DNA of 44,271 nt from Candidatus Magasanikbacteria bacterium CG1_02_32_51 (GCA_001871435.1 MNVC01000045.1:1-44271), one strand, 5' to 3'; shown: positions 8,191 to 15,124, counted from the stretch's first letter. Numbers and translations are program-made. Notes: generated by a model not told the origin, from the letters alone.

Positions 8191-8262
8191 AGCAGAATAA
8201 GCAAATTAAGCAGAATATGCAGAATAAGCTGTAAGCCTTGTGAGCCTCGTAGCCTTGTAAGC
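8191..8262 (+). repeat. Short tandem repeats between the GNAT and citryl-CoA ligase genes
   Basis: Three near-copies of GCAGAATAAGC (8192-8202, 8210-8220, 8219-8229) are followed by an array of AGCCTTGT-type words. A small AGCCTAATAAGCCTAG array occurs near 37381. The rest of the 143-base gap is featureless AT-rich sequence. Confidence 0.55.
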
Positions 8263-8332
8263 ACTTTGATTTATTTTGTATCATTTAGAAAATATAAAAT
8301 TTTGAATTATTAAAATTTCAATTTAAATAAGT

Positions 8333-9556
8333 ATGAACCTATACGAATTTGAAGGTCGAGAATTACTCGAGAAACATGGTATTATAATTCCCGTAGGAGA
8401 AGTCGTCAGACGTGGTGATAATATTGCTGATGCTTATAGAAAATTAGGACTTGAAGAGGTTGTAGTGAAAGCACAAGTTTTGTCTGGTAAGCGTGGTAAA
8501 AATAATGGAATTAAATTTTGTAAAAATATTGAAGAAGTAAAAAAAGCAGTAAAAGAAATTTTTGAGATGTCTATTCGTGGACAATATGTTGCTTCTATAC
8601 TTATAACAGAAAAAATAAATATTGCATCAGAAAATTATTTGTCTATTACTTATGATACTAATCGCAAACAACCAGTTCTAATTTTTAGTGAAGATGGTGG
8701 AGTGGATATTGAAGATGTGGTAGAAGATAAAATTGTAAAAATACTTTTAGATATTAGAAAAAATAAATTACCAGAAAATATTTCTTTACCACAAGATATT
8801 TTGGTTGTTGCCGAAAATCTTTGGCAATGTTTTTTGGCAGAAGACACACGTCTGGTGGAAATAAATCCTTTGGTAAAAACTACGGATGGTAAAATCATAG
8901 CGCTTGATGCCAAGATTGCTCTTGATGATGATGCCTTCTATCGTCATTGTATTGAGGCTCAAGATCGGGCTAAAGAAAAAGGCTTAGATTCTGAGACAAT
9001 CACTGATTGGGCAAAATTTGAAACACGTACTATGCTTGGTCGCCCAGCAACAGAGCGTGAAATTGCTGTGCAAGAAATAGACAAAGGAGAAAAATATTAT
9101 CAAGGTACGGCTGGTAAGTACATTGAATTAGATGGGGATATTGCTTTGATTTTAAATGGTGGTGGTGCTAGTATTGCTAATATGGATGCGCTTATTAAAG
9201 TTGGTTTGAAACCAGCCAACTATACAGAATATTCTGGTAATCCTCCACGTGAAAAAGTCTATGCACTGGCCAAAATTGTTTTGTCTAAATCAGGAATAAA
9301 AGGTCTATGGATGTGCGGAGTTGTGGCTAATTTTACCAATGTAGAGGAAACCTTCAAGGGTATTGTGGATGCCTTAGATAAAATCAAACCTGCCTTTCCA
9401 ATAGTCGTGCGTCGGGCTGGACCTCATGACAAAGAAGGAATGAAATTGTTGGCAGATTGTGCTAAAAGAAATAATTTGAATATAAAAATATTTGGGAAAG
9501 AAATAAGTATGAGTGAGACTGCTCAGGTTTTGGCTGATTTAATAAATAAAAATTGA
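8333..9556 (+). CDS. ATP-citrate lyase / citryl-CoA synthetase, ATP-grasp (SucC-like) subunit
   Basis: A 407-residue acyl-CoA ligase beta-type subunit. The ATP-grasp half has VVVKAQVLSGKRGK (about 43-56) and EINPLVKTTDGKIIALDAK (about 180-198). The C-terminal CoA-ligase half is closer to ATP-citrate lyase than to SucC: NGGGAS, ANYTEYSGNPP, VANFTNVEETFKGIV and VRRAGPHDKEG each have direct counterparts in human ACLY (AGGGAS, ANYGEYSGAP, IANFTNVAATFKGIV, VRRGGPNYQEG). The SucD-like gene and a citryl-CoA lyase follow downstream, so the expected reaction is citrate + ATP + CoA to citryl-CoA. Plain succinyl-CoA ligase is the alternative. It ends with TGA, one base before the next ATG. Confidence 0.82.
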   Translation: MNLYEFEGRELLEKHGIIIPVGEVVRRGDNIADAYRKLGLEEVVVKAQVLSGKRGKNNGIKFCKNIEEVKKAVKEIFEMSIRGQYVASILITEKINIASENYLSITYDTNRKQPVLIFSEDGGVDIEDVVEDKIVKILLDIRKNKLPENISLPQDILVVAENLWQCFLAEDTRLVEINPLVKTTDGKIIALDAKIALDDDAFYRHCIEAQDRAKEKGLDSETITDWAKFETRTMLGRPATEREIAVQEIDKGEKYYQGTAGKYIELDGDIALILNGGGASIANMDALIKVGLKPANYTEYSGNPPREKVYALAKIVLSKSGIKGLWMCGVVANFTNVEETFKGIVDALDKIKPAFPIVVRRAGPHDKEGMKLLADCAKRNNLNIKIFGKEISMSETAQVLADLINKN

Positions 9557-9557
9557 T

Positions 9558-10040
9558 ATGAAAAAAGTTTATATATTTTTAGTATTTAGTTTTTTTGTTT
9601 TGTTTCCATTTTCAAGTATTGCCGTTACTTGCAGAGATAACTATAATGATGATTATTTTTGTGAGAAGCAAGGGTATAATCTAGAGAAAGGAAATGGTTG
9701 TCAACCAAGAATTTGTGTTTTTCCTGATGGTAGTAAATGTTCATCAGATACTTTTTTGCACGGAACTTGTGGTGTTGAGTTTAGAAAACCAACCTCTTGT
9801 GTTGAGAATGGTCATATAGTGCAAGGTTATGAAGTATGCTGTAATGGGAAAAAATTATTAAATTATGGTGCTGGAGAATACTCTGGTTACGCAACTTGTG
9901 AGAGTTTTTTAACATACCCTTATAAAAATTTACCATCAAATACGAGAGTTATTATTTCACAAGCAATTTTTTTTATAGCTTTGTTTAGTGGTTTATTTAT
10001 AATTGGTTTTTTTATAAAAAAATTGTTTAAGAAAAAATAA
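9558..10040 (+). CDS. DUF333-like cysteine-rich membrane-anchored protein
   Basis: A 160-residue protein with a signal peptide (about 1-22, cleavage after SIA), a cysteine-rich exported region, and a single C-terminal membrane helix (about 130-153) followed by a lysine tail (KKLFKKK). Residues about 30-68 match the DUF333 pattern: FCEKQGYN, then CVFPDGSKC, then FLHGTC. About ten cysteines in the exported part suggest disulfides, which the DsbA-like protein at 23515 could form. It sits between the two ligase subunit genes with gaps of 1 and 2 bases, so it is co-transcribed with them despite having no obvious link to citrate metabolism. Function unknown. Confidence 0.75.
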   Translation: MKKVYIFLVFSFFVLFPFSSIAVTCRDNYNDDYFCEKQGYNLEKGNGCQPRICVFPDGSKCSSDTFLHGTCGVEFRKPTSCVENGHIVQGYEVCCNGKKLLNYGAGEYSGYATCESFLTYPYKNLPSNTRVIISQAIFFIALFSGLFIIGFFIKKLFKKK

Positions 10041-10042
10041 TT

Positions 10043-10939
10043 ATGTCAATTCTAATCAACAAAAATACCAAAGTCTTAGTCCAAGGTATCACTGGCAACG
10101 AAGGTGAGAAGGCTACAAGAGCTATGCTAGAATATGGCACAAATGTCGTTGGTGGTGTACGTCCAGGTAAAGGTGGAGAAGAAGTGCTCGGTAAACCAGT
10201 CTTCAATACTGTGGCTGAAGCAGTAAAAAAATTTCCAGATATAACTACCACGACTATTTATGTACCACCATTTGCAACTAAAGCAGCAATCATGGAAGCA
10301 GTAGAAGCTGATATTCCTCAAATCAATACTATTGTTGAGCGTATCCCAATTCGTGATACGGCTTATTGTCTAGCTGCGGCACAAGAAAAAAATATTCAAA
10401 TTATCGGGCCAAGTTCACTAGGGCTAATCGCGCCAGGCATTGGTCGGATTGGTGTAGTTGGTGGACCAAAAGAGCAAGCTGATGAAATATTTACTCCAGG
10501 TAGTATTGGGATTATTTCTCGTTCTGGTGGTATGACCAATGAAGTTTCTTGGCAAGTGCGTAAAGCTGGATTAGGACAAAGTACGGCTGTGCATGTGGGT
10601 GGAGATTTACTCATGGGTACAACTTATGTAGATTTGTTAAAACTTTTTGAAAAAGATGAACAGACAGAAGCTGTAATAATTTTTGGTGAGCATGGTGGAA
10701 GCTACGAATTTGAAATAGTAGATTTGATAAAAAATAAACAATATTCTAAACCCTTAGCTATTTACATTGGTGGTAAGTTTGCCAGTACTTTGCCAGAAGG
10801 TATGAATATTGGTCATGCTGGAGCGATTGTGGAGAGGGGTAAAGGAGCTTTGGAGAAATCAGAAGCCCTTAACAAAGTTGGTGTTATGATTGCTGATAGA
10901 TATGAAGATTTAGTAGAACTTATTAATCCATTTGCTTGA
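10043..10939 (+). CDS. ATP-citrate lyase / citryl-CoA synthetase, CoA-binding (SucD-like) subunit
   Basis: A 298-residue CoA-ligase alpha-type subunit. The Rossmann CoA-binding domain begins VLVQGITGNEGEKATRAM and contains GGVRPGKGG. The ligase domain carries GHAGAIVERGKG near 255, whose His is the phosphohistidine in SucD and ACLY. SRSGGMTNE and IIGPSSLGLIAPG resemble ACLY (SRSGGMSNE, IIGPATVGGIKPG) rather than SucD (SRSGTLTYE, GPNCPGIITP). Together with the ATP-grasp subunit and the lyase 108 bases downstream it would complete a split ATP-citrate lyase. It ends with TGA, which with the beta subunit shows that UGA is a normal stop here. Confidence 0.82.
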   Translation: MSILINKNTKVLVQGITGNEGEKATRAMLEYGTNVVGGVRPGKGGEEVLGKPVFNTVAEAVKKFPDITTTTIYVPPFATKAAIMEAVEADIPQINTIVERIPIRDTAYCLAAAQEKNIQIIGPSSLGLIAPGIGRIGVVGGPKEQADEIFTPGSIGIISRSGGMTNEVSWQVRKAGLGQSTAVHVGGDLLMGTTYVDLLKLFEKDEQTEAVIIFGEHGGSYEFEIVDLIKNKQYSKPLAIYIGGKFASTLPEGMNIGHAGAIVERGKGALEKSEALNKVGVMIADRYEDLVELINPFA

Positions 10940-11000
10940 GAGAAGTCGTCAATTACAACACTTCGGTAAAATTATAATTTAATTAAATAGTACGCAGGGT

Positions 11001-11039
11001 CTACAGATCCCTCCCCGCCGATTCGGCGGGTCAGGATAA
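11001..11039 (+). repeat. Dispersed AGATCC...TCAGGATA element, copy 3
   Basis: Begins CTACAGATCC and ends TCAGGATAAA like the copy before glmS, but the middle is a perfect hairpin, CCCGCCGATTCGGCGGG. It ends 8 bases before the citryl-CoA lyase ATG. Confidence 0.7.
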
Positions 11040-11047
11040 ATAATAAT

Positions 11048-11770
11048 ATGAAATTTCAAACAAGAATAACCAAAGTAGAAAATGGACAAGAAATAATTTA
11101 TGGACAAAATTTGGAAAAATTGATGGAGGAAAATACTTTTGCTCAAAATATTTTTTTCCTACTTACTAGCAAATTGCCAAATGAAAAGGCAAGTAAAATG
11201 TTTGAAGCAATATTGAGTTCAATCATTGATCATGGTCCTGCTACAGCTTCAGCCATGATTGCTCGTATTTCAGCTTCTGCCAAAAATTCTTTGCATGCTT
11301 CTGTGGCTGCAGGATTGCTTGGTCTTGGTGAGAGACATGGTGTAGTTATTTCTCAAGCTATGGATTTTTTTTATGAACATGTGGAAGAAAAAGATTTATC
11401 AAGTTTACTTACCAAAATGAAAGAAGAAAAAAAGTATGTATTAGGGTTTGGACATAAATTTTTTATAGACACTGATCCTCGCACTTTGAAACTTTTTTCT
11501 TTAGCAAAGGAAAATGAAATTTTTGGTGTACATTGCGAATTGGCTTTGGCAATAGAAAAAAACTTAAATGAAATATCTTCCAAAAAATTGCCTCTCAATG
11601 CTGATGGGGCCATCGCTGCTATTTTGTGTGATATGAAGTTGGAAAGTAGTATTGGTAATGGAGTTTTTGTTATTGCTCGTGTACCCGGACTTGTTGCTCA
11701 AATTTTGGAAGAAGTGAATAATGATGTAGGGATTAGAAGGTTAGATGATGGTGAAATTGAGTATCTATAA
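11048..11770 (+). CDS. Citryl-CoA lyase (citrate-synthase-fold module of ATP-citrate lyase)
   Basis: A 240-residue protein matching the C-terminal citryl-CoA lyase module of ACLY, not full citrate synthase (about 370-430 residues). The catalytic trio is visible: His in IIDHGPATAS (ACLY TADHGPAVSG), His in VLGFGHKF (ACLY IMGIGHRV), and Asp in LNADGAIAAIL (ACLY LNVDGLIGVAF). SLHASVAAGLLGLGERHG also matches. It would cleave citryl-CoA to acetyl-CoA and oxaloacetate. Stand-alone citryl-CoA lyase is known with citryl-CoA synthetase in Hydrogenobacter thermophilus. A repeat separates it from the ligase genes, so it may be transcribed separately or read through. Confidence 0.85.
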   Translation: MKFQTRITKVENGQEIIYGQNLEKLMEENTFAQNIFFLLTSKLPNEKASKMFEAILSSIIDHGPATASAMIARISASAKNSLHASVAAGLLGLGERHGVVISQAMDFFYEHVEEKDLSSLLTKMKEEKKYVLGFGHKFFIDTDPRTLKLFSLAKENEIFGVHCELALAIEKNLNEISSKKLPLNADGAIAAILCDMKLESSIGNGVFVIARVPGLVAQILEEVNNDVGIRRLDDGEIEYL

Positions 11771-11781
11771 ATTACAAGATA

Positions 11782-11923
11782 CAAGTAATAAACAAATTTC
11801 AAATCACAAAATCCAAATAACAAATAAAACCATAATGACAAAAATTAAAAATATTTTTTTTTATTAATTTGGATTTGATTTGGAATTTGAGCTTTGATAT
11901 TTGTCATTTTTATTAATAACTTG
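11782..11923. repeat. Long imperfect inverted repeat of CAAATTTC-type words upstream of the EndoQ gene
   Basis: Left arm 11782-11818 and right arm 11867-11923 are related as imperfect reverse complements (CAAATTTCAAATC against GATTTGGAATTTG; CAAGTAATAA against TTATTAATAACTTG). A nested pair AATGACAAA / TTTGTCATT is also present. It ends two bases before the start at 11926. Confidence 0.75.
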
Positions 11924-11925
11924 CT

Positions 11926-13188
11926 ATGAAAAAAGTGCTTGATCTTCATATCCATTCCAAATATTCTCGTGCTTGTTCCAAAAGTTTGGAGTTGCCTTTA
12001 ATTGCTAAGACTTGTGAAACAAAGGGAATTGATATTGTTGCCACTTCGGATTTTACACATCCAAAATGGTTTGCACATATGAAAGATAGTTTGGTAGAAG
12101 ATAATGCAGGGATTTATAAATTAAAAGACAATTCTAGTAAAACTAGATTTATTATTGGTACAGAGTTAGCTTCAATTAGAAAACATAAAGACAAAACGCG
12201 TAGAATTCATTTGTTAGTTTTTGCACCAAGTCTAAAAGTTGCAGAAAAATTTAATAATACTTTAGAAAAGAGAGGTTTTAATTTGAAATCAGATGGTCGT
12301 CCAATACTTGGTCTTACTTCCAAAGAAATTTTGGAGTTAATGCTTGAGACTGATGAACGTATGATGATGATTCCGGCGCATGCTTGGACACCATGGTTTG
12401 GTATTTTTGGTTCCAAAGGTGGATATGATTCACTTGAAGATGCTTTTGAAGAATTGACACCGTACGTACGAGCCATAGAGACTGGTCTATCAAGTGATCC
12501 TATTATGAATTGGCGTTTATCAGCTTTGGATAATATTACGCTTATATCTAATTCTGACGCACATAGCAACGCCAAATTAGGTAGAGAAGCAAATGTTTTT
12601 GATTTTAATTCAGAAAAAGATATTACTTATAATGAAATAAAAAGAATTATTGATGTTGGAGATAAAAAAAAGTTTTTACATACTTTAGAATTTTTTCCTG
12701 AAGAAGGGAAGTATCATTATGATGGGCATGCTGTTTGTAATTTTTCTTGTTCGCCAGAAGAAACAAAAAAATATAAAGGACTTTGTCCAAAATGTCATAA
12801 GAAATTAATTATTGGGGTAGAAAATAGAGTTTTTGAATTGTCAGATAGGACTGTAGAAGAAACAATAATTGTTGGTAAAAATAAAATACCTTACAGAAGC
12901 ATTGTTCCTCTAGCAGAAGTTATTGCGGATACTTATAGTTGTGGTGTTGGTACCAAACGTGTATTAGAAACTTATAATAATTTGATAAAAAATATTGGTA
13001 ATGAATTTCTAATTTTATTAGAAGCTAATTTGAAAAAAATTTCTGAAGTTGGTGGTAAAGATATTGCTGTAGCGATTGATCGTGTACGTAATGGAAATAT
13101 CTTTGTGAAGCCAGGATATGATGGAGTGTTTGGTGTAGTAAAAGTTTTTCAAGATAGAGAAGTCGGACAAGAAATTTTGGATTTGTAA
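11926..13188 (+). CDS. Endonuclease Q-like PHP-domain protein
   Basis: A 420-residue protein with the EndoQ (COG1379) architecture. The N-terminal PHP metallo-phosphoesterase domain begins DLHIHSKYSRACSK and includes PAHAWTPWFGIFGSKGG and SNSDAHSNAKLGREAN. A four-cysteine zinc element follows (CNFSC then CPKCHKK, about 269-291), introduced by the characteristic FFPEEGKYHYDGH. The C-terminal part (about 300-420) has PYRSIVPLAEVIADTYSCG. EndoQ, described in Thermococcales and Bacillus, nicks DNA 5' to deaminated bases and abasic sites. Length, zinc element and end domain fit EndoQ better than other PHP enzymes. UvrA lies elsewhere in the window. A palindrome precedes it and a terminator follows. 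Confidence 0.85.
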   Translation: MKKVLDLHIHSKYSRACSKSLELPLIAKTCETKGIDIVATSDFTHPKWFAHMKDSLVEDNAGIYKLKDNSSKTRFIIGTELASIRKHKDKTRRIHLLVFAPSLKVAEKFNNTLEKRGFNLKSDGRPILGLTSKEILELMLETDERMMMIPAHAWTPWFGIFGSKGGYDSLEDAFEELTPYVRAIETGLSSDPIMNWRLSALDNITLISNSDAHSNAKLGREANVFDFNSEKDITYNEIKRIIDVGDKKKFLHTLEFFPEEGKYHYDGHAVCNFSCSPEETKKYKGLCPKCHKKLIIGVENRVFELSDRTVEETIIVGKNKIPYRSIVPLAEVIADTYSCGVGTKRVLETYNNLIKNIGNEFLILLEANLKKISEVGGKDIAVAIDRVRNGNIFVKPGYDGVFGVVKVFQDREVGQEILDL

Positions 13189-13240
13189 AACAGTGGCTGT
13201 ATAGATTACTGATGATTAAAATAATATTTTAATTAAAACA

Positions 13241-13269
13241 AAAACACTCCCTTACGAGAGTGTTTTTTG
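13241..13269. terminator. Bidirectional terminator
   Basis: AAAACACTC / GAGTGTTTT, 9-bp stem with an eight-base loop, A-rich before and T-rich after. It lies between the convergent EndoQ and histone-like genes and can serve both. Confidence 0.85.
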
Positions 13270-13284
13270 TATAAGAAAAAAATA

Positions 13285-13395
13285 TTATTTTTTCTTACGT
13301 TTAGCTACTTTTTTCTTAGCAGCTGGTTTACGTTTAGCTACTTTTTTCTTAGCAGCTGGTTTACGTTTAGCTACTGTTTTCTTTTTTGCTGGCAT
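13285..13395 (-). CDS. Tiny lysine-rich histone H1-like protein
   Basis: A 36-residue protein translated from the ATG at 13395-13393 to TAA at 13287-13285. It starts MPAKKKTVAKR and continues with two exact copies of the 11-residue unit KPAAKKKVAKR (the second ending KKKVAKR before the terminal KKK). About 60% of residues are Lys or Arg, with Ala, Val and Pro filling in, like the C-terminal tail of histone H1 and bacterial Hc/AlgP tails, so non-specific DNA or RNA binding and nucleoid compaction are likely. The reality of the gene is supported by a perfect Shine-Dalgarno, GAGGAGGTGA, 5 bases upstream of the ATG, by a terminator just after the stop, and by a long AT-rich upstream region. Repeats in the DNA (33-base unit) could allow copy-number change. 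Confidence 0.8.
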   Translation of the reverse strand: MPAKKKTVAKRKPAAKKKVAKRKPAAKKKVAKRKKK

Positions 13396-13400
13396 AAAGT

Positions 13401-13410
13401 TCACCTCCTC
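13401..13410 (-). promoter_or_regulatory. Perfect Shine-Dalgarno of the histone-like gene
   Basis: GAGGAGGTGA on the minus strand, ending five bases before the ATG. It is the only strong Shine-Dalgarno I found before a gene in this window and shows that the ribosome probably retains an anti-Shine-Dalgarno sequence. Confidence 0.85.
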
Positions 13411-13896
13411 ACATTTTTAAGTTAATTGATGTTCACTTTGACGTGACCATGGTACACACCAAAATAAATTTGTGTACATCTTTGAAGTTTTTACATGACA
13501 AGCATCGATGAAAAAACTTTTTATATTTTTTGTGAAAAATATATTACGACCTTTGATACTATATAGTATAATTTATTTTTGTATTTTTTGAAATAGGTTT
13601 TTTCAAAAAGCTGTGCATAACTTTTTTTTTATAAAAAATAAAAGATAAAAACATTTTTTTGAAATTAAATAATTATAAATATTTTTATATAGTAAATAAT
13701 ACTTTTTTAGAGAGCATTTTGTTATATTAAGGATATAATTTTATTTTTATTTTATAATTTTTTTGAAACATTGTATTTATTTTTCTTTTTTTTGTAATTT
13801 ATTTTGTCTCTTTAAAAAAACAAAAAAATAGCTTTTCATTTTGGATTTGGTCATAATTATAAAAAAATGATGCACTTATTTATTTTATGTTTACTA

Positions 13897-13929
13897 TAAA
13901 AAATAAAAACTAGCCAGTTGGCTAGTAGT
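13897..13929 (-). terminator. Intrinsic terminator of the HD gene
   Basis: On the minus strand CTAGCCA, a 2-base centre, TGGCTAG (13925-13910) is followed by TTTTTATTTTTT, about 45 bases after the HD-domain stop codon. Confidence 0.8.
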
Positions 13930-13967
13930 TTAATAAAATTTATTTTCTTTAACAAAATTATATTTTG

Positions 13968-14711
13968 TTAGTTTGCTACCGCGTAGCTGATATTGTTTAA
14001 TTCAATAATGCTATTTAATCTATTTTCAAGTTGAAGTAAAGTTTTTTCTAACCATTCTTGACCAAAGTTTTCTTTATGCCACAAATAAACTTCTGTATCA
14101 CAAAGCCAATTAATAAAATTTTTGATAGTTTCTTCAATATATACTCTAGCTTCTATAGTTTTCATTTCCAAAATTTTGGTATGGAGACTAAACCAAATTA
14201 AAGTGCGAAATTTTCTTAAATTATTTTTGGATAATTTTGCAAGATGACCAGCTTCATAAAAACGTTGGATATTCAAAACATCCATCATATCAGCATCCTT
14301 TAGAAGGTTTAATACTAGTCTGGTTCTTTGACTAGCAAAAATTTTGGTCATGAATTTGCCTGTAACCATGCCACTACACATAAGTATAACAAATGCTCTG
14401 ATTGCTACACTATTTAACACACGATAACGAATAGCATAAAATAATAAAGCAAAAGCAGAAAGGTTGTCATCAAAAAGTGCCATCCAAATCATGGAAGGTT
14501 TGTTGGATAAGGCACGACTAGCATCATGCCACCAAGCAGCAAGCTCTAGAGAGTCTCTTTCTTTTTGAGAAAGTTTGATATTTTGTGAAATTTTTTTGGT
14601 ATTTTCAACTACTCTTTCTACATGGCGTAAATCATGAAGAGGATCAAAAGAATGACTCATTTGTTTTTGAGCTTCCTCTTTAAGTTTTTTGATACTTTTT
14701 GTAAAAGACAT
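13968..14711 (-). CDS. HD-domain phosphohydrolase-like protein
   Basis: A 247-residue protein of the HD superfamily. The metal ligands are visible in order: His in HDLRHVERVV (about 26-35), the His-Asp pair in LAAWWHDASR (about 57-66), and an Asp in LLKDADMMDVL (about 135-145). HD proteins act as phosphatases or phosphodiesterases on nucleotides or second messengers; the substrate is not evident. The middle part (about 75-115) is unusually hydrophobic for an HD protein (ALFDDNLSAFALLFYAI, VAIRAFVILMC), but no clear membrane topology emerges. It is a single-gene minus-strand unit with its own terminator; the upstream neighbour is the tRNA-Ile region. Confidence 0.75.
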   Translation of the reverse strand: MSFTKSIKKLKEEAQKQMSHSFDPLHDLRHVERVVENTKKISQNIKLSQKERDSLELAAWWHDASRALSNKPSMIWMALFDDNLSAFALLFYAIRYRVLNSVAIRAFVILMCSGMVTGKFMTKIFASQRTRLVLNLLKDADMMDVLNIQRFYEAGHLAKLSKNNLRKFRTLIWFSLHTKILEMKTIEARVYIEETIKNFINWLCDTEVYLWHKENFGQEWLEKTLLQLENRLNSIIELNNISYAVAN

Positions 14712-14760
14712 ATAAATATTATTGTTATATTTTTATTATAACATTTTTTTGAATAAATTT

Positions 14761-14873
14761 GTAGGCCAGTCCCGATTGAATCGGGAGACCCCAACGTTAT
14801 ACCCCGCCCTTCGCGAAAGGCGGGGCTAACCTCAGCCAGAGGCTAATCAGCCTCTGGCTGAAACTGAGCTACT
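14761..14873 (-). pseudogene. tRNA-Ile relic with inserted hairpins, left copy
   Basis: On the minus strand it runs AGTAGCTCAGTT, a 30-base palindrome (TCAGCCAG...CTGGCTGA), GGTTAG, a 24-base palindrome (CCCCGCC...GGCGGGG), TATAACGTTGGGGTC, a third hairpin (TCCCGATTCAATCGGGA) where the T-arm should be, then CTGGCCTAC. The segments between hairpins are identical or nearly so to the intact tRNA-Ile at 14905-14978. The 5' acceptor strand is missing. The anticodon arm is destroyed, so it cannot be a normal tRNA. Bases 14785-14873 are identical to 15006-15094. Confidence 0.75.
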
Positions 14874-14904
14874 TTATTAAGTTTTATTTTGTTTTTTACT
14901 TTTG

Positions 14905-14978
14905 TAGGCCAGGATGGACTTGAACCATCGACCCCAACGTTATAAGCGTTGTGCTCTAACCAACTGAGCTACTGGCCC
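14905..14978 (-). tRNA. tRNA-Ile (anticodon UAU)
   Basis: A 74-base cloverleaf on the minus strand: acceptor GGGCCAG / CTGGCCT (G1-U72), D-arm GCTC...GAGC, anticodon stem CAACG / CGTTG with loop CTTATAA giving anticodon UAU, a five-base variable region, T-arm GATGG-TTCAAGT-CCATC and discriminator A. CCA is not encoded. A UAU anticodon decodes AUA directly; bacteria more often use a lysidine-modified CAU tRNA. Two hairpin-filled relics of the same tRNA flank it. Confidence 0.93.
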
Positions 14979-14994
14979 TCTTGTATTTTTTATT

Positions 14995-15098
14995 TTGAAA
15001 CCATCGAGACCCCAACGTTATACCCCGCCCTTCGCGAAAGGCGGGGCTAACCTCAGCCAGAGGCTAATCAGCCTCTGGCTGAAACTGAGCTACTGGCC
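14995..15098 (-). pseudogene. tRNA-Ile relic with inserted hairpins, right copy
   Basis: On the minus strand: GGCCAGTAGCTCAGTT, the same 30-base palindrome, GGTTAG, the same 24-base palindrome, TATAACGTTGGGGTC, then CGATGGTTTCAAAA, where it stops in the T-loop. Here the 5' acceptor strand is present and the 3' end is lost, the reverse of the left copy. The first palindrome interrupts the D-loop and the second replaces the 5' half of the anticodon arm. Confidence 0.75.
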
Positions 15099-15124
15099 TT
15101 CTTTTATTAATTTTGAGTTTTTTT

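Larger units (their letters stand above)
13396..13967. other. Long, extremely AT-rich non-coding region
   Basis: About 570 bases with no supportable gene. It is the AT-richest stretch of the window. The part next to the histone-like gene would be its leader: a weak promoter on the minus strand (TTTCAA, 17 bases, TATACT near 13560) would give a leader of about 150 bases that contains the 7-bp hairpin GTACACA / TGTGTAC (13450-13475). One DnaA-box-like sequence (TTATGCACA on the minus strand, 13612-13620) is present. The distal end holds the terminator of the HD gene (13897-13929). I see nothing else in it. Confidence 0.5.

Noticed and set aside
9554..9556. UGA recoded as glycine (as in SR1/Gracilibacteria)
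   Set aside because: TGA ends both citryl-CoA ligase genes at the expected lengths, and no conserved glycine depends on an in-frame TGA.
9558..10040. Insertion sequence or toxin gene inside the ligase operon
   Set aside because: There are no terminal repeats or transposase; the protein is a signal-peptide DUF333-like membrane protein with packing typical of an operon.
12207..12575. Minus-strand open frame of 122 codons inside the EndoQ gene
   Set aside because: It is a shadow of a well-supported gene with no recognisable motifs, promoter or start context.
13396..13967. Possible origin of replication (AT-rich, one DnaA-box-like site at 13612; perfect boxes at 2458 and 22028)
   Set aside because: The boxes are isolated and one lies inside a coding region; there is no cluster, and no dnaA, dnaN or rpmH nearby.
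14761..15098. tRNA genes with introns
   Set aside because: The inserted palindromes replace parts of the D, anticodon and T arms rather than interrupting one site, and each copy lacks one acceptor strand, so splicing could not restore a tRNA.
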